Shown: positions 1-11,430, counted from the stretch's first letter. The stretch is 64,000 nucleotides of DNA from Diphasiastrum complanatum (GCA_029204225.1 CM055100.1:22753810-22817809); one strand, 5' to 3'. Made by a program: numbers and translations. The notes: generated from the sequence alone by a model not told the origin.

Positions 1-476
1 ATAAATGATATTTATCTTTATCAACTGTTCCCATGATTAGAACCAGGAAAACTTTGAACATTTTCTGGTAACATGTTTTCATGGCAGAATTAGTTGCACT
101 GACAAAGCATAGATGTCTTTTTATTATAGTCAATGAACTCCATAGAATTTTTAGCATCACACTAAGCACAACGGACCATAAAAGATAAAACAAATATAGC
201 AGTCTGCAGCTCAGAATACCAAAAGAAGATCAAGTGCAGGCAGTAGCTGATCCCCTACGAAGAATAGCAATCAGTGTGCTATAAAGAACCTAGAAAAAAA
301 CCAGATTATAAGCCATAAATGAATGTCTTAACATTCTATTTGTACTCTGTTGGAATTAAAGCTGAATTCCTAATTTGAAAAGGAAGTTCAAGAGAAGGAT
401 AACAGCTCCTAAAAGGAGTACTCCATTTCTCCATAAAATCCTTGTATGTGTGCATGCGTACATGTACTGTGTGTGC

Positions 477-478
<2 letters not shown>
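1..478. other. Unassigned stretch downstream of the helicase pseudogene
   Basis: The helicase gene runs leftward into this stretch: its last recognised exon ends at a splice donor at 608. The family's conserved continuation after motif VI (a Cys-Leu-Trp-Ile-Leu-Gly type block) should follow. I looked for it here on the minus strand and did not find it. The 3' exon is therefore outside the window or lost. Nothing else recognisable. Confidence 0.4.

Positions 479-523
<45 letters not shown>
479..523. repeat. (GA)n microsatellite
   Basis: About 22 uninterrupted GA dinucleotides. It lies in the predicted 3' intron of the helicase pseudogene. Confidence 0.95.
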
Positions 524-524
<1 letters not shown>

Positions 525-607
525 CCTATTTGATACCGATCAGCCGAGTACAATGCTGAATATAAAATATTCTAAGCAATGATCAAGTGAACCAATATGT
601 AACTTAC

Positions 608-854
608 CTTCCTCGAGTAATTGCAACGTTCAACCGTCATTGGTCAGCCAAGAATCCAATATTGCCTTCTTTATTAGCACGAACTGTGGAGAATATTATA
701 ATATCCTTTTCTTTTCCTTGAAATCCATCAATTGTCTTGACTTCAATATCCATGTTCTGGATCTCAGAATGGCAGGTTTCCAAGACATTTTCCAAAGCCA
801 ACACTTGACCTTTGTACGGTGATATTACTCCAATAGGTGTTTTCATCTTACAAG
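608..854 (-). CDS. Helicase exon E: motifs V and VI, with in-frame TGA
   Basis: Reads KMKTPIGVISPYKGQVLALE, then motif V (TIDGFQGKEKDIIIFSTVRAN), then GFLADQ, stop, RLNVAITRGR, and a donor AAG|GTAAGTT. The TGA at 637-639 sits where homologues have Arg or another non-stop residue just before motif VI. CGA to TGA is a simple CpG transition. Conserved sequence continues in frame to the splice site, so the stop looks recent. Confidence 0.8.
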
Positions 855-1108
855 CTGTGCACATCGAACATCAACCACAGAATCCAGATCAATTGTTATG
901 TAAGCCCACTAATAGAAGCTGCCAGAAAATGGACAATGATCTATCAGCTACAGAATCCAGATCAATTGTTGTGCAAGCCCATCAATAAAGGTTGCCATAA
1001 AAAGAATAGCTAAACTAGCAAAGAATCCAGGAAATTCTACTGAAACACATTCAATGCACACTGTTCAAGTATAAGTAGGACTTAAATTTTGCCATCACAG
1101 TTACCCAC

Positions 1109-1434
1109 CATCATGTATCCTTGTCAGCAAACTTAAAACCACATGCACCTCAACAGGATTTTCTCCAGCTTTTGTCACACCCACCATCCTTTTCCTCCCT
1201 CCCATCACGTGTATCTATAAAAACATAAGGCCCAAAAAGAGTTTGTTGCAGCTCTTTACAACTCTGCGAGGTGACATAATAACCGTCCTTGACTTGGCCA
1301 TCATAAAAGTACCTGCTTGGGAAAGAGCTTATCGCAGGGTACATGCGATACTGAATATTCAGAAGATCGTGTGGATGCTTCAGAGTAACAAGTCTTTCAA
1401 AAAGGCTACGGTCATAGTTGCATCGTTTTGCAAG
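1109..1434 (-). CDS. Helicase exon D: RecA2 start, motif IV, frameshifted
   Basis: Begins LAKRCNYDRSLFERL directly after motif III, as expected. It contains motif IV LLNIQYRMYPAISSFPSRYF. The frame ends at a TGA near 1150, but the next frame reads NPVEVHVVLSLLTRIHD, the expected continuation. One surplus A in the A4 run (1170-1173) explains the shift. With that base removed the exon ends in phase 1 at GATG|GTGGGT, which matches the next exon. Confidence 0.75.
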
Positions 1435-1679
1435 CTGGTATGATTTCAACAAATTTTAGAAAGATATCATTTCATGTTGAAGCAGCGAAGGGAATTGCAG
1501 AAGGCTATTTACATAACAAGATCCACTACAGGCACTCTAAAAGATTTGATGTACAAAACTGATAAAAAAAACATCCATCTAAAACATAAAACTCTCACTG
1601 TAAGCACAAATACGTGGAAGACACAAACCACTCTATCAAAGCTTTTGCGCTAGTAAAAGATTCAAGATTTTTTATATAC

Positions 1680-2888
1680 CTCACTAAAAACTGTGGCAGG
1701 AAGCTGTTTTTGGTCCCCAACAAGAATGGCCCTCCTTAAGCCATCCATTTGAGTAACTATAGCTGTCTCAGCTTCAACGAGTTGGGAAGCCTCGTCAATG
1801 ACAAGGACCTGAAATGGCCCTGAATCTTTGATGCTAGGACGCCCCGCTGAGGAAACTGTGCTAAATACAATATGAGCGTTCTCAAGGCACTTTTTTTTCA
1901 GTTGCTGTTCGTTTTTAGAAATTTTCAAATGTGATATGAAATCCAATATGGATTTCAGGATTGTGACCAATCTTTTCCTGTAATCGACAAACAATGCTAT
2001 GGAAAACATATCCTTTACGCTGCCATCTGGCGTGACAGATTGATAAGGGCAATCATATGCTTTTTTTGGCTTGAAGTGCGAGTAGCACTTTGAGGCCTCC
2101 TCCTCGCTGAACTCCATCTCAGCAAACTCCAAAAAGATTCTGGCAAAAGTGGCAACTTGTACAATTTGATGAAGCTTATCAGGAGGGAGAAGTTTGGTTG
2201 GAAGGTGATTGGACATAGTCCAACAAAGATCCATCAGTTTTGGCATTAGTCTTTGTATCTTTTCTCTGCAGAATTGTGCTAACTTCAAAGGATGGTATCC
2301 TTTTTTACCAGAATGAAAGTTGCTCATATATTTTTCATATTCATTAAGAGCTGAAGTCATGAATTGTACAATCATATTAACAGTACTCTTGTAATCATCT
2401 AAGATAAAAAGAACATCAAGCAAACTTTGTGCTCGAAACTCCAGAAAAATATTGTTCAATGTCGGGTCTCCATCTAAAGAAAGCCGATCTTCACTACCAA
2501 CGAGAAGTACATCCCCCATTTGCAATGGTTTAATAGATGACAAACCTTGGCAGCAATGTGAAAATTGAATTTCCTCTGTAGGAGATGCTTCATCAAAAAA
2601 CCGAATAAATTTTTCGGCAATATCACATATTGCTATATTTGTTGGAGCACAAACTAGTGTGCGTATGTTAAAGCACCCAAGAATTGATATCAATGAAATC
2701 AGCATTGATGTTTTCCCAGTACCAGGAGGGCCCTGGATGAGCCTCACTAAGGGTGGTTCATGGCACAGCAATCCACAAACTGCATTCTGTATAGTTTTCG
2801 CTTGAGATTTGTTCAAATTTCTTAGTTTGCAATATATCTTTATTTCATTGCTAATATCTGTTGGCTTTGAGAGAGCTGAGGCAGATCT
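1680..2888 (-). CDS. Helicase exon C: RecA1 motor domain, Walker A to motif III
   Basis: An open 403-codon exon from CGTAG|AGATC to GAG|GTATAT. It carries the Q-motif-like LNKSQAKTIQNAV, Walker A GPPGTGKTS, motif Ia LVCAPTNIAI, a long insert of roughly 250 residues typical of this family, motif II VLVIDEASQLVEAE and motif III AILVGDQKQLPATVF. No internal stops, so this part is undamaged. Phase 0 at both ends. Confidence 0.88.
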
Positions 2889-3053
2889 CTACGCTTAACG
2901 GCCAGAAACAACATAAGAGTTGTTAGTCAAGACTCAGGAGATAAGTTAATGGACTAAAACCTTAATTATATGAAATCGCCAAATCAATCTGTAAAGCAAG
3001 ATGCGATCTTCCTACACTTGGATCTCAAATATAATTTCAACCAGTCATCTTAC

Positions 3054-3673
3054 CGCTGCAGAGTAAGGTTCCTCAAAGCGGGCACTTAATTCCTCCACTG
3101 TAGAATAGAACGTCTCTTTCATCAAAGACAAGGCTCCATGTCCTTGCACGAAAGCTACATCAAGAGCCATATCAAGAGCCCTCGATATTCTTAGTCCTGT
3201 GGCGAGATTCTGGATTTTAAAAGCATGCCATTTTTACTTGAATTCTGCAGGATCTTGTGCCTGTTGCTGCTCGTAGCTGCATAGATCTTTACTCTGAAGG
3301 AACTCCCCCCATTGGAGCCTATAGCACTGCCTTGGATAACTGCTAGGATAGACTGCTCCTCATTGCTCATTAAGCTATGAACAGTCTGTGGCATTGGACT
3401 TGTTAGAAGAACGACATGAGAAGGCCTAGCGTCAAGCACCATCAGAGAGGAGTTATCCTTCCACTCGGCTGTCTTCAAGTGCATGACAAATTTCTTAAAA
3501 AGATTGCTGTGATTGCCCTTCTTTTCCAGAGTCACTGTTGCATGTGGAAGACGGCTGAAATTTGGAGCTTCCAGGCCCTGTTGGAGTTGTGCTCTCGTCT
3601 CCCCTAATAAAGGCCACCTGAAACTTTCTACATACTGCTCCACAGAAGAAAAAGTGGATGGAATCTTCTTCAC
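3054..3673 (-). CDS. Helicase exon B: family-specific N-terminal region, frameshifted
   Basis: Starts after TTCAG with VKKIPSTFSSVEQYVESF and ends at GCG|GTAAG. It matches the pre-motor region of plant SEN1-like helicases, including a VVLLTSPMP...ILAVIQGS strand pattern. The first frame runs out at the TAA at 3191. A second frame takes over with FKIQNLATGLRISRALDM and runs cleanly to the donor. A single missing base around 3227-3229 restores both the frame and the phase-0 junctions on each side. Confidence 0.75.
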
Positions 3674-3960
3674 CTGAATATAATAGCAGCTTGTTTTTTT
3701 TAAGATTTGCATTCAAATTGAGCTAGAATTGGTTGATCCAAAGAGCAAGAAAATTTCTCCACAATTATTGCAATGCTTACAACATTGAGTTTAAGTTATC
3801 AAGCGCGAAATTGAACAGACCCTTGCAGTAGTGCTCAGAATGCTTCCATATTTCAAAACGTGTAGATATTCTTATAGCTCAGTAAACTGCCTGATCATAG
3901 GCCTTCTGAGAGTTATATAAAGATATACTCGTGCAGCTACTAATGGCTTGGTGGACATAC

Positions 3961-4476
3961 CTTATTGACGTAAAGGTTTTTACTAAATATATTTTGATTT
4001 GTCCACTTCAGGACATGCGCTTCCGAAAAAGTAGTGTTCTCAGAGTTCGGTTTCTTGAGATTGTTTCTACTCAGATCAAAATCAGGTCGAATCCTGATCG
4101 TTTTCTCGTCTCCTGTAAATTTGCCAATGAACTCTCTTTTATCCTTAACCACAAGCACAGGGATCCTTTGTCTAAACTGTTTGAAAACCCAAAGCCTTCT
4201 ATTATCGAGAGAATACCATTTGCCACTGTGGCTAAGAACACGAATTGGCGGAATTTGGTTCACACTCTTTCTTCCCGAATTGAGCTCATTAAGTAAGCTC
4301 TTCAACGTTGGGTCTGGGGCAATCTTCACAGCCTGCGAATATGATGACGTGGGTTCTGAAACTCTTGATGCATCTACATCGTTATTGCTTGAATTACGTT
4401 GAAATCTATTGCTTTTGGACTCCTGGGTATACAGGATATCCTTGGGGTCCATCCAGAGCATATCTTGATCACCCAT
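3961..4476 (-). CDS. Helicase exon A: ParB/sulfiredoxin-like domain
   Basis: 172 codons from the first ATG after an upstream stop, ending at a strong donor (AAG|GTATGT). Residues 56-112 read like a ParB/sulfiredoxin-type fold: a leader, then PIRVLSHSGKWYSLDNRRLW (77-96), then a strand ending IPVLVV. SLDNRRLW is the signature seen in eukaryotic ParB-like proteins. Residues 153-172 (HVLKWTNQNIFSKNLYVNK) are the usual start of the plant SEN1-like helicase family and splice in phase to VKKIPSTF in the next exon. This supports a real fusion rather than a neighbouring gene. A possible earlier exon or start upstream (4480-4660 contains short open stretches in other frames) cannot be excluded. The ParB-like assignment is from motif memory only. 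Confidence 0.65.
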
Positions 4477-4479
4477 TTG

Positions 4480-5180
4480 TGGTTTGCGTCCTCAATTGCA
4501 GCAAGCAAGGAATCCGATGTTCTAGGAATGCCTTGATCTGCACTATTCATGCCCAACCAAATCCAGCTCCCGTTGCAGCTTCAACTACTTGGGTTGCACT
4601 CTGTTTTAGTGATAATTGTGTCTGTGAGAAATCCTCACTCCTGTTAAGCAGCTCATAAGTTGTCTGTCCTCCTCAAGTCCAGCAATTCAAAAAAAGGATC
4701 TATAAATAATTCCACACACCTGCTGAAGCTCAGCTACCTCTTGAAGTCTGGGAAGAACATTGTATTAGTAGCTGTATATGAATCTTCCCATTCAAGACAT
4801 TGGCAAGTTCTCCGAAGCACACATGAGCAGTTGCAAAATGCAGGCATTAAATAATAGAAGATAAAAAGAAGGAATCTGTCTTTTTTTCTTTGCTTTCCTT
4901 GCACCATCCCATCACTTCACATCTTTGTGTAAAGGGAAATCTCCCACCATGATGAGACCCTTCCGATATTTGCATGTGTTTTGGGTTTATATAGTTTGAT
5001 ATAGTGCATTCTGCATTCTTGTTGGGCAATGGGTATCATATGTCACCACACAGGTACTAAATAGCCCAGGGCCCACCCAAGTCTCATTTCAGGTGGCGTC
5101 CACAATTTTACTTTTTGAATCTTAATTATGATACTCTAAGTCCTTGCACAGCCTTTTGCTGCCAAGTACAAGAAGATGCC
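4480..5180. other. Region upstream of the helicase, no gene assigned
   Basis: Contains a few short minus-strand open stretches with gene-like composition (about 4480-4660) that may be 5' leader or an earlier exon, broken by stops in each frame. No recognisable domain. A promoter cannot be placed with confidence. Confidence 0.3.
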
Positions 5181-5182
5181 TA

Positions 5183-5248
5183 TCCAACGGTGCACATTCA
5201 GTGAGAGAATGGGACTGCCACTCTCTCACCTAATTTGCACCGTTGGAT
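5183..5248. repeat. Two-stage foldback hairpin, MITE-like or small-RNA-like
   Basis: A perfect 13-bp outer stem (ATCCAACGGTGCA at 5183-5195 with its complement at 5236-5248) encloses a symmetric small internal loop. A second perfect 8-bp stem follows (GTGAGAGA at 5201-5208 with TCTCTCAC at 5222-5229) and a 13-nt loop. It may be a short MITE, or a foldback transcript. Confidence 0.7.
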
Positions 5249-5249
5249 G

Positions 5250-6700
5250 GTGTGTGTGGAACAACTAAACTAAGGAAATCTACTTGCTTTTTATTTTTGA
5301 GCTGCAATAAGAAGGTTACAGCCAATGGCTGGGAAAGAACAAATTAACATCAAACTTATTAAGCTTGTTCTCCATGGACTTTTCACAAACTCATGGGCCA
5401 AAAGCCTACTCCGAGGAGGCTTAAATATCAATACAAAATAGTGAGCATGTTTGCAAACTTGCTTTATCTTTTGTCATTAACATTCTCACTTTACTTGATG
5501 CAAGAACCAATATCAAAACCTTTTCACTAGGGCCGTTAATTGATGTTTGCTAGCTTGCTTTATACTTAGCCTGATTGTATGTACCATCAAACACCTGCTT
5601 TGGAAGAAGTCTGATGCAAATACATGAGTGGAAAGAGGGGGAGGGGATGTAGAATTTGTTAGTGGATTCATCGTATGTATATTCACATAAATGCTAAACC
5701 ACAGGTGATGGAACACCGTGTTGTAACTCATGTGGAAGAACCATAAAGCAATAATCAACCCAACCGATGACGTAAGAGATGACTAGGTTTGTGCTAGAGG
5801 AATGGAAAAGAACCAACATAGAAATTTAGAGCCTAAATGATGAAAGGAGAAGAAGAATCTCAGAATTAGATTAACTAATGAACTGACTAGTATAAACAAG
5901 GAGCGTGATACCAAGAGGTAGAAGTACATTGTACTCAAAGATACTAGTGATAGGGCTAGGAGGCAAATACGCCATGAAGAAGGGTACATGGGACATGAGA
6001 AAAGTTATGGCCAACACCAAAGTAGAATTAGTAGCAAATAAGACTATTGCCACCATGTTAGCAAGACAAATGCATAAATATCAGAAAAAAGAGACAACAT
6101 GCGAAGCGTCCATACCGTAGAAATTTCGTAACCCTCTACTTGCTTATCCTGTACACTGGAAAGATATTTTATCAGATAGCTTGTTCTATAAGAACTTTGA
6201 TGCCTACAATCTGTATTTACCTCCAGTTGAGTTTTCCCTTGATGACCAACCTCTTGAGTTATGGCCATCCACTAGCTCACATGTCATATTCACATGGCCA
6301 CTCATCTTGGTAGTAGAACTATAAAGATGCTTATGATAGTTTATATAGGTTCTCAGTTACTGTTGCGCACCACAAGGATGGTGTCATTAGATTGGCCAAA
6401 TGGTGGTACAACCCTAATGAGCCAATGGAGCTAGGGGCTGATCTAGTCCTCTACTAGAGAATATGCAATAGAACCTCTAGGGAATGCAAGACACTAAAAA
6501 AAAATGTCCCATTCTTAGTTTTTAGAGGGAGTAGATATAGCCCACCCCAATTACATAGGGGAGTTGAAAAACAGAAGTACAAAAATGTGCAAGAATGCAT
6601 TGTGACACCCACCTCGCAATTATACATCATACCTAGACATGAAATGTTTGAGCATTTGCTGCAAGACTTAGTTTTCCATGCGTACATTCATTGCACTTCT
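5250..6700. other. Unassigned AT-rich intergenic DNA
   Basis: No coding sequence that I recognise. About 5480-5575 (ACTTTACTTGATGCAAGAAC followed by a GTTAATTGATGTTTGCTAGC block) recurs in altered order at about 9680-9780, so at least part of it is repeat-derived. Short open stretches around 5780-6270 have no recognisable domain. Confidence 0.4.
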
Positions 6701-7411
6701 GCATATACTCTGAGTTGCATAGGGCATGAGTGTTTGATTAGTGTGAAAAATGACAAATTCTAGCTTAATTATATGTAATTTTTTGATGTACTTTGTAAAT
6801 CACACGTGCGAAACCAATTTGCCATGTGTGTAGACTAGCCTAGATAGGTTAGATCATGATTATAGGGAGTAGTTAGGTTGTTTAGTCAAGTTTTTAAATC
6901 ATAGGACAAACTCCTCAAATCATGGAGGTAGTTGGTCAACCTAACCCTCAAATTGGCATGAATCTAGGGTTAGGTAAGATTGACATATTAGGGCAAAAAA
7001 TGTCAATTAGTCTCCTTATTACATGTACTTTCACCTAACTAGAAAGGAGAGGAGCCCTAATGTACATACAATCTATCATTCCATAGTGAGGAGATAGAAT
7101 TCTGAGAGCAAATTGGCAATCTTGAGTTTTTCCTACATTTGTCTGGTGTTCTTGTGAATGCTTTGTAAACTAAACTTGATCACACTCATTCTCTGATAGC
7201 ATGCCATACTAGAGGCCGTACTAGACACCTGTGCGGTCCTACTTCCATGTTTGATCATTGTATTCGATTGCTCTTGATTGTGTGATCCTAAATTGCTAAT
7301 CTAGATCAAGAAATTGATGACTAGTTTGCAATATATTGGTGTATCAATCAATCGATCACTCTTGGAGCCTTTTGTAGGCTCATTTATGTTCCTTAGTATT
7401 GTACTTTAACA
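6700..7411 (+). mobile_element. Probable 5' LTR of a plus-strand retrotransposon
   Basis: Ends in ...CTTTAACA immediately before a primer-binding site. The left border is uncertain: a TG dinucleotide near 6829 is one candidate. The expected internal coding region is not found to the right, where minus-strand gypsy sequence begins at 7.76 kb, so this is a truncated or interrupted element. Confidence 0.5.
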
Positions 7412-7421
7412 TGGTATCAGA
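7412..7421 (+). other. Primer-binding site, initiator-Met tRNA type
   Basis: TGGTATCAGA directly after an LTR-like ...ACA end. This matches the start of the common plant retrotransposon PBS (TGGTATCAGAGC), complementary to the 3' end of tRNA-iMet. Confidence 0.65.
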
Positions 7422-7760
7422 TACAAGTACAAGAGGATAATTGATGATTGAAGCACAATCCATTTTTAGCAAGTTTGTTGCTAGAAAACTAGTCTTGTGA
7501 GGGTGAGTTCAAATTAAATCTTAGTGTGTAGATTTGGGATCCAAAATTGGTGAGGGTCAGCAGCCATACTATTCACATGTGTGGAAGCCTCCTGTAGTGG
7601 GTTTCTTTCCTTGACTATCCTCAACCCAAGATCTAATCAATCTAGCATCGAGGAGATGAATTTAGTTGTCACACGTACATTCGTTCCCATGAGAGCGATA
7701 TCATAGTTCAGATTTCAGCATAAATGGAAGATTCACATCTAACTCTACCATCCACTAAAC

Positions 7761-9290
7761 CTAAGCATTACTTTTCCAAGCTGCTCCGGCATGGAGGAGT
7801 ACTTCATTAGATTCTTCAAATCCAACACAAAAAAGTGACTCTTGATGAACTTCTGGTTCAGCTTGAGTTAACTTTTGTGCTAATACTTCTTTTGCATTTG
7901 GCACCAACTTCAAGAACTCTCCCAACGAAATATTGATCTTACTAGACAAAATATTCATGAGCAGTTTTGTTTGCGGTGCTTCCGATTCGGTCATCTTGAA
8001 GGGTTCTTCATGATGATACAACTGAGCATTCATATTTGTTCGTGAATTTTCTGGTGGCTGCAATGGTGAAGAACGAACTTTGACTGTTGCTCTAGCAGCT
8101 TCAAGCTTCTCTTCTTCTTGCAAATGTTTAATCCACTGCCTCATATGTTGATATCTTTTTTTTTTTGCATGAAGATTTGGAGAGTCTTTAGATGCTGTTG
8201 GTATATCAGTTAATGGTATAGAATCAGCAGGTACTAGATCTGCTACGGGTTCTTTCTGCTTCTGTGCTCTAGTGACCACCATCAAGGGTACACTTGGTTT
8301 ATTCTGAGCTACTGGTCTTTGCTTGATTGTTATCAAATTTACAAGAGCTGTAGCCGGTGGTGGCTTCGGTTTTGCTAGAAATTCCTTATAGCAATGCCCA
8401 TAACCACAGTCACGACAGAATGGTACAAATTTTTTTTTATTTGGACATTCTGCAACTCTGTGATTTTCTCCACATGTAAAGCATCCAGGTGGTGCTCTGG
8501 TCCAGTTTCTAGATGCTTGTTGTTGTGCAGCAGCATAAATAACATATTGTTATGAAGATCCATCTTCTTGATCATTACCATTGTTCCATTGCTCGGCACT
8601 TTTGGGTTTTGGTTCCATCAAATCATTCCGAGTATCCAAGAGCAGATTGACGAGGTCTAGCTACCGGATTTCCTCCATAATGTGGTTCTTGATATTCCTT
8701 CTGGACATACCATTGCTAAATTGAAATTGCAAAAAGCAGTCTTATAATCAGGCGAATTACACAAATGGCATATACTGATTTCCATTCATTTCTTCAATTG
8801 AGGACACTCATTCACTGTGTGATTTCATGTACAAATAGAACAGGAGACATTTTCCCTAGTAGGAAAAGTCTTTGCAAACTTCTCAGGTTTCTTGTTCGCT
8901 TCTCCATGGAAATCTTCCAATGCTTTGATCTTCTCATCAAATTGCGACTACAACTTTTCTATCTGTTTCTGCTGGTTCTTCCTGAGTTTCTCGAACTCAT
9001 TGAGCATCATTTCTGCATTAGTGTTGGCATTCATTGATGCAATAGTGGTGGATGTTGTAGTGGTCTGCCCTACTGTATAAGGAAACATACTGATATTCGG
9101 CTCATCATCTGAATCTTCATCTCCCTCCCGAATTGCATCATCCATAGCATTTTGCAAAAGTGCGTACTCGTTATGGCGTTTTAGCTCACGTTTGATCCCA
9201 TGGCATTTTCGATGGTTCGCACTCAGATCTGAGGCGTTTTACCCATTCAATGTAATCTCGAACCATTTTTCGCTTTCCCATTTTAATTTT
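7761..9290 (-). mobile_element. Ty3/gypsy gag remnant (zinc-knuckle region)
   Basis: Minus-strand reading frames give a low-complexity acidic N-terminal piece with a poly-Thr/Ser run (8948-9157) and a coiled-coil-like NEFEKLRKNQQKQIEKL. A cysteine-rich zinc-knuckle-like stretch follows around 8390-8480 (C-x2-CG-x-NHRVAEC type spacing, then CRDCGYGHCYKEFL). A 191-residue basic tail (7761-8336) has a QHMRQWIKHLQEEEKLE helix. Stops and frame changes separate the pieces. It is assigned to gypsy gag by this arrangement; the family is not identified. Confidence 0.5.
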
Positions 9291-9299
9291 ACTTAAAAG

Positions 9300-11430
9300 T
9301 AGAAAAGGGTCTTCCATAAACTTCCGAGGTTTGAATCATGTGATAAGGGCTCGTTTAATAGTTTCTCAATCTGTACGCTCAGTTTCATCTTGATTATATT
9401 TGAATCTTGTGCTGCGCCTATTAAGGCCATAGCAAAAAACTTAAGTTTATCCTAGGGAAAAACTTCGCCATAGACTTCACAAGATTCAGAATAGATCTAA
9501 AAATTTAATTGGATCTGTTAATCCATTGTAGTTGGATAGATCCAAATGGGGTGCTCTTCTAACAATGATTGGATTGACTTCCTGAGGCACCTCCAAGGGC
9601 AACCATCTTTACAGATTAAATCAAGCAGACAATGAGATCTCAGATTAGATCTGCTAGATTTCTGCCACTTTTTTTGCAAGAACCAATATCAAAAACTTTT
9701 AACTAGGGCAGTTAATTGATGTTTTCTAGTTTGCTTTCTCCTCTATCATTCCCATTCTCACTTTACTTGATGCAAAACTTGATCTTAGTTTGGACTGAGA
9801 TCCGTGGGTTGATGCAAGGAAGGAAATTCAGGCTAACAATATATTCTTTTGAGTGAATCTCCGGTTGAGATTTTGGATGTGAAATAGCACTCTTTGATAA
9901 GTATTCTCTCTTAGAGGATAACCAAGTTACAGGATTCTCGGTTATGAAATTGTTGTCTACAGATCAGGAGTTATTTGTAGAGATATGCTATGTAATGAAT
10001 CTTTGTGGGATCATTAGAACCTTTTGTACAAACTTCTAATCCTGTGGATCTACAAAGTGTTCCATGAACTAAGTTTATTTGCATGCATAAACTAGTTGTT
10101 GGTACATAGGCATATTGATGAGAATTGTGTTTAAGACAGTTTCTCGCTGGGTTATAGTAATTTTTCATTGAGAATTGCTTATTGACCTAGAATTGATTTA
10201 GAATCAGATTAAATGTGGTGTTTTGGTACCACACCAAGACATTTAAACATTTTCTAAATCTGATACAGCTAATCGAGTCAGAAGCGTTACTTCTGAGTTA
10301 GTTGTGGAAAATCAACAATAGAAATCTTATTTATGGATGTTATTGTCGAAATGTATTGCTTATTACAGATGGGTGTGCATACAATACATGAAAGCTTTTG
10401 GGCTATCTCTTTCCATTCGGAAAGGATGGAATGCTATCCCGAAAGACTCAGAGTTGGATAGTTGTTTGCCAAAAGTTAGAACTTCTCGTAATGAGGTTCC
10501 GGTAAATCTTAAGTTATTCTAGATTAGAACTTAAGAGGAAAATCTAGACGTATTCTAGATTAAGACCCTAACTTTGGAATGACACTTTGTGCCATGTATA
10601 AAGTAAGGGCGTTTTTTAGATTACAATCCTTATATTGGCAGCATGTGTGAGTTGTAAAAGTCTGAAACTTTCCAGATGGAAAGGACTTTGTGAACAACTA
10701 GTGTGTCTTTTAAGAATTGTAATGCAATCTCATAATGTATTCTTATGATATGGTATGGTTTCGGGAATCTGGAGAGTTGGGATTGTTGAATCTTAACTCA
10801 GATTCTAGGACATACCTAATCCATAAGAAAGGATTGTGATTGGTAGATTACCCCGGATGAATAAACAAGATAGTGGGATTTTGGTAATGACTGGCCATCT
10901 TACCAAATCGACTATGTTTATTTGGGTAAAGACCAAGTAATTATTTGAGTATCTGTTTTGGCTTTACGGATTACCAAAGTGACATTATGAACTTTCGTGA
11001 TTCGAAGTACATTGTTCGCTTTTGGTGGCCATATTTGCTAAACTGGAGATGACTCTGAACTTAAAGTTCTTCTAATCATTGGTAGTTAGCTTCTTTTATT
11101 TGAGTATAGGACAAGAATCCGATGAATTATGATTGACGAATCATAGTTCAGATTCTAGTTATACTTGATCGGTTAAAAGAAGGATTACCTACAAGATCAG
11201 AAGATCAATTAAGATATCTATTTATATTTGCTCCTCGGACAGGTAATCACCTTGATGGAGATTGGGTTATAGTAAGCATTTGGCTACCGGTTATAGCCCG
11301 TGTGTGCTTACGTATAATTTTAAATCTATATCATCCATTGTGGTTGAGACTCGGTTGATCAAGTTTCAAAAAGTATCGGATTTCCTACTTGATATGTAGG
11401 AAATGCTACGGTTTGCACGTGAGAGGATGG
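9300..11430. other. Heavily decayed retroelement DNA
   Basis: No intact reading frame. By position it should hold the pol body of the plus-strand gypsy whose chromodomain end is recognisable at 11.4-11.9 kb, but I could not make out reverse transcriptase motifs. It includes a second copy, in altered order, of the repeat also seen at 5.5 kb (about 9680-9780). Confidence 0.35.

Larger units (their letters stand above)
608..4476 (-). pseudogene. SF1 (UPF1/SEN1-like) helicase with N-terminal ParB/sulfiredoxin-like domain, broken gene
   Basis: Five exons on the minus strand: 4476-3961, 3673-3054, 2888-1680, 1434-1109 and 854-608. All have GT/AG borders and matching phases. The protein belongs to the plant SEN1/MAA3-like P-loop helicases, nucleic-acid-dependent ATPases thought to act in RNA metabolism and R-loop removal (family knowledge). 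Visible motifs are Walker A GPPGTGKT, motif II DEAS, a VGDQKQLPA motif, LLNIQYRM (motif IV), TIDGFQGKEKDII (motif V) and LNVAITR (motif VI). The first exon adds a ParB/sulfiredoxin-like segment. Three lesions interrupt the frame: a 1-nt deletion near 3228, a 1-nt insertion in an A4 run at 1170-1173, and an in-frame TGA at 637-639 where an Arg codon (CGA) is expected. Exon lengths fit a continuous frame only when both indels are allowed for. Recent pseudogenisation is the simplest reading; sequencing error is the alternative. The 3' end is missing. Confidence 0.8.

Noticed and set aside
608-639. Programmed stop readthrough or selenocysteine at the helicase TGA
   Set aside because: Land plants are not known to use selenocysteine in nuclear genes, and the same gene has two further frameshifts, so decay or sequence error is simpler.
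3961-4476. The ParB-like exon as a separate small gene
   Set aside because: Its last 20 residues are the conserved helicase-family start, and it ends at a donor in phase with the next helicase exon rather than at a natural stop.
7412-7421. tRNA fragments (TGGTATCAGAGC-like sites at 7.4, 13.6, 20.65 and 61.8 kb)
   Set aside because: These are retroelement primer-binding sites next to LTR ends, not tRNA genes; no cloverleaf can be drawn.
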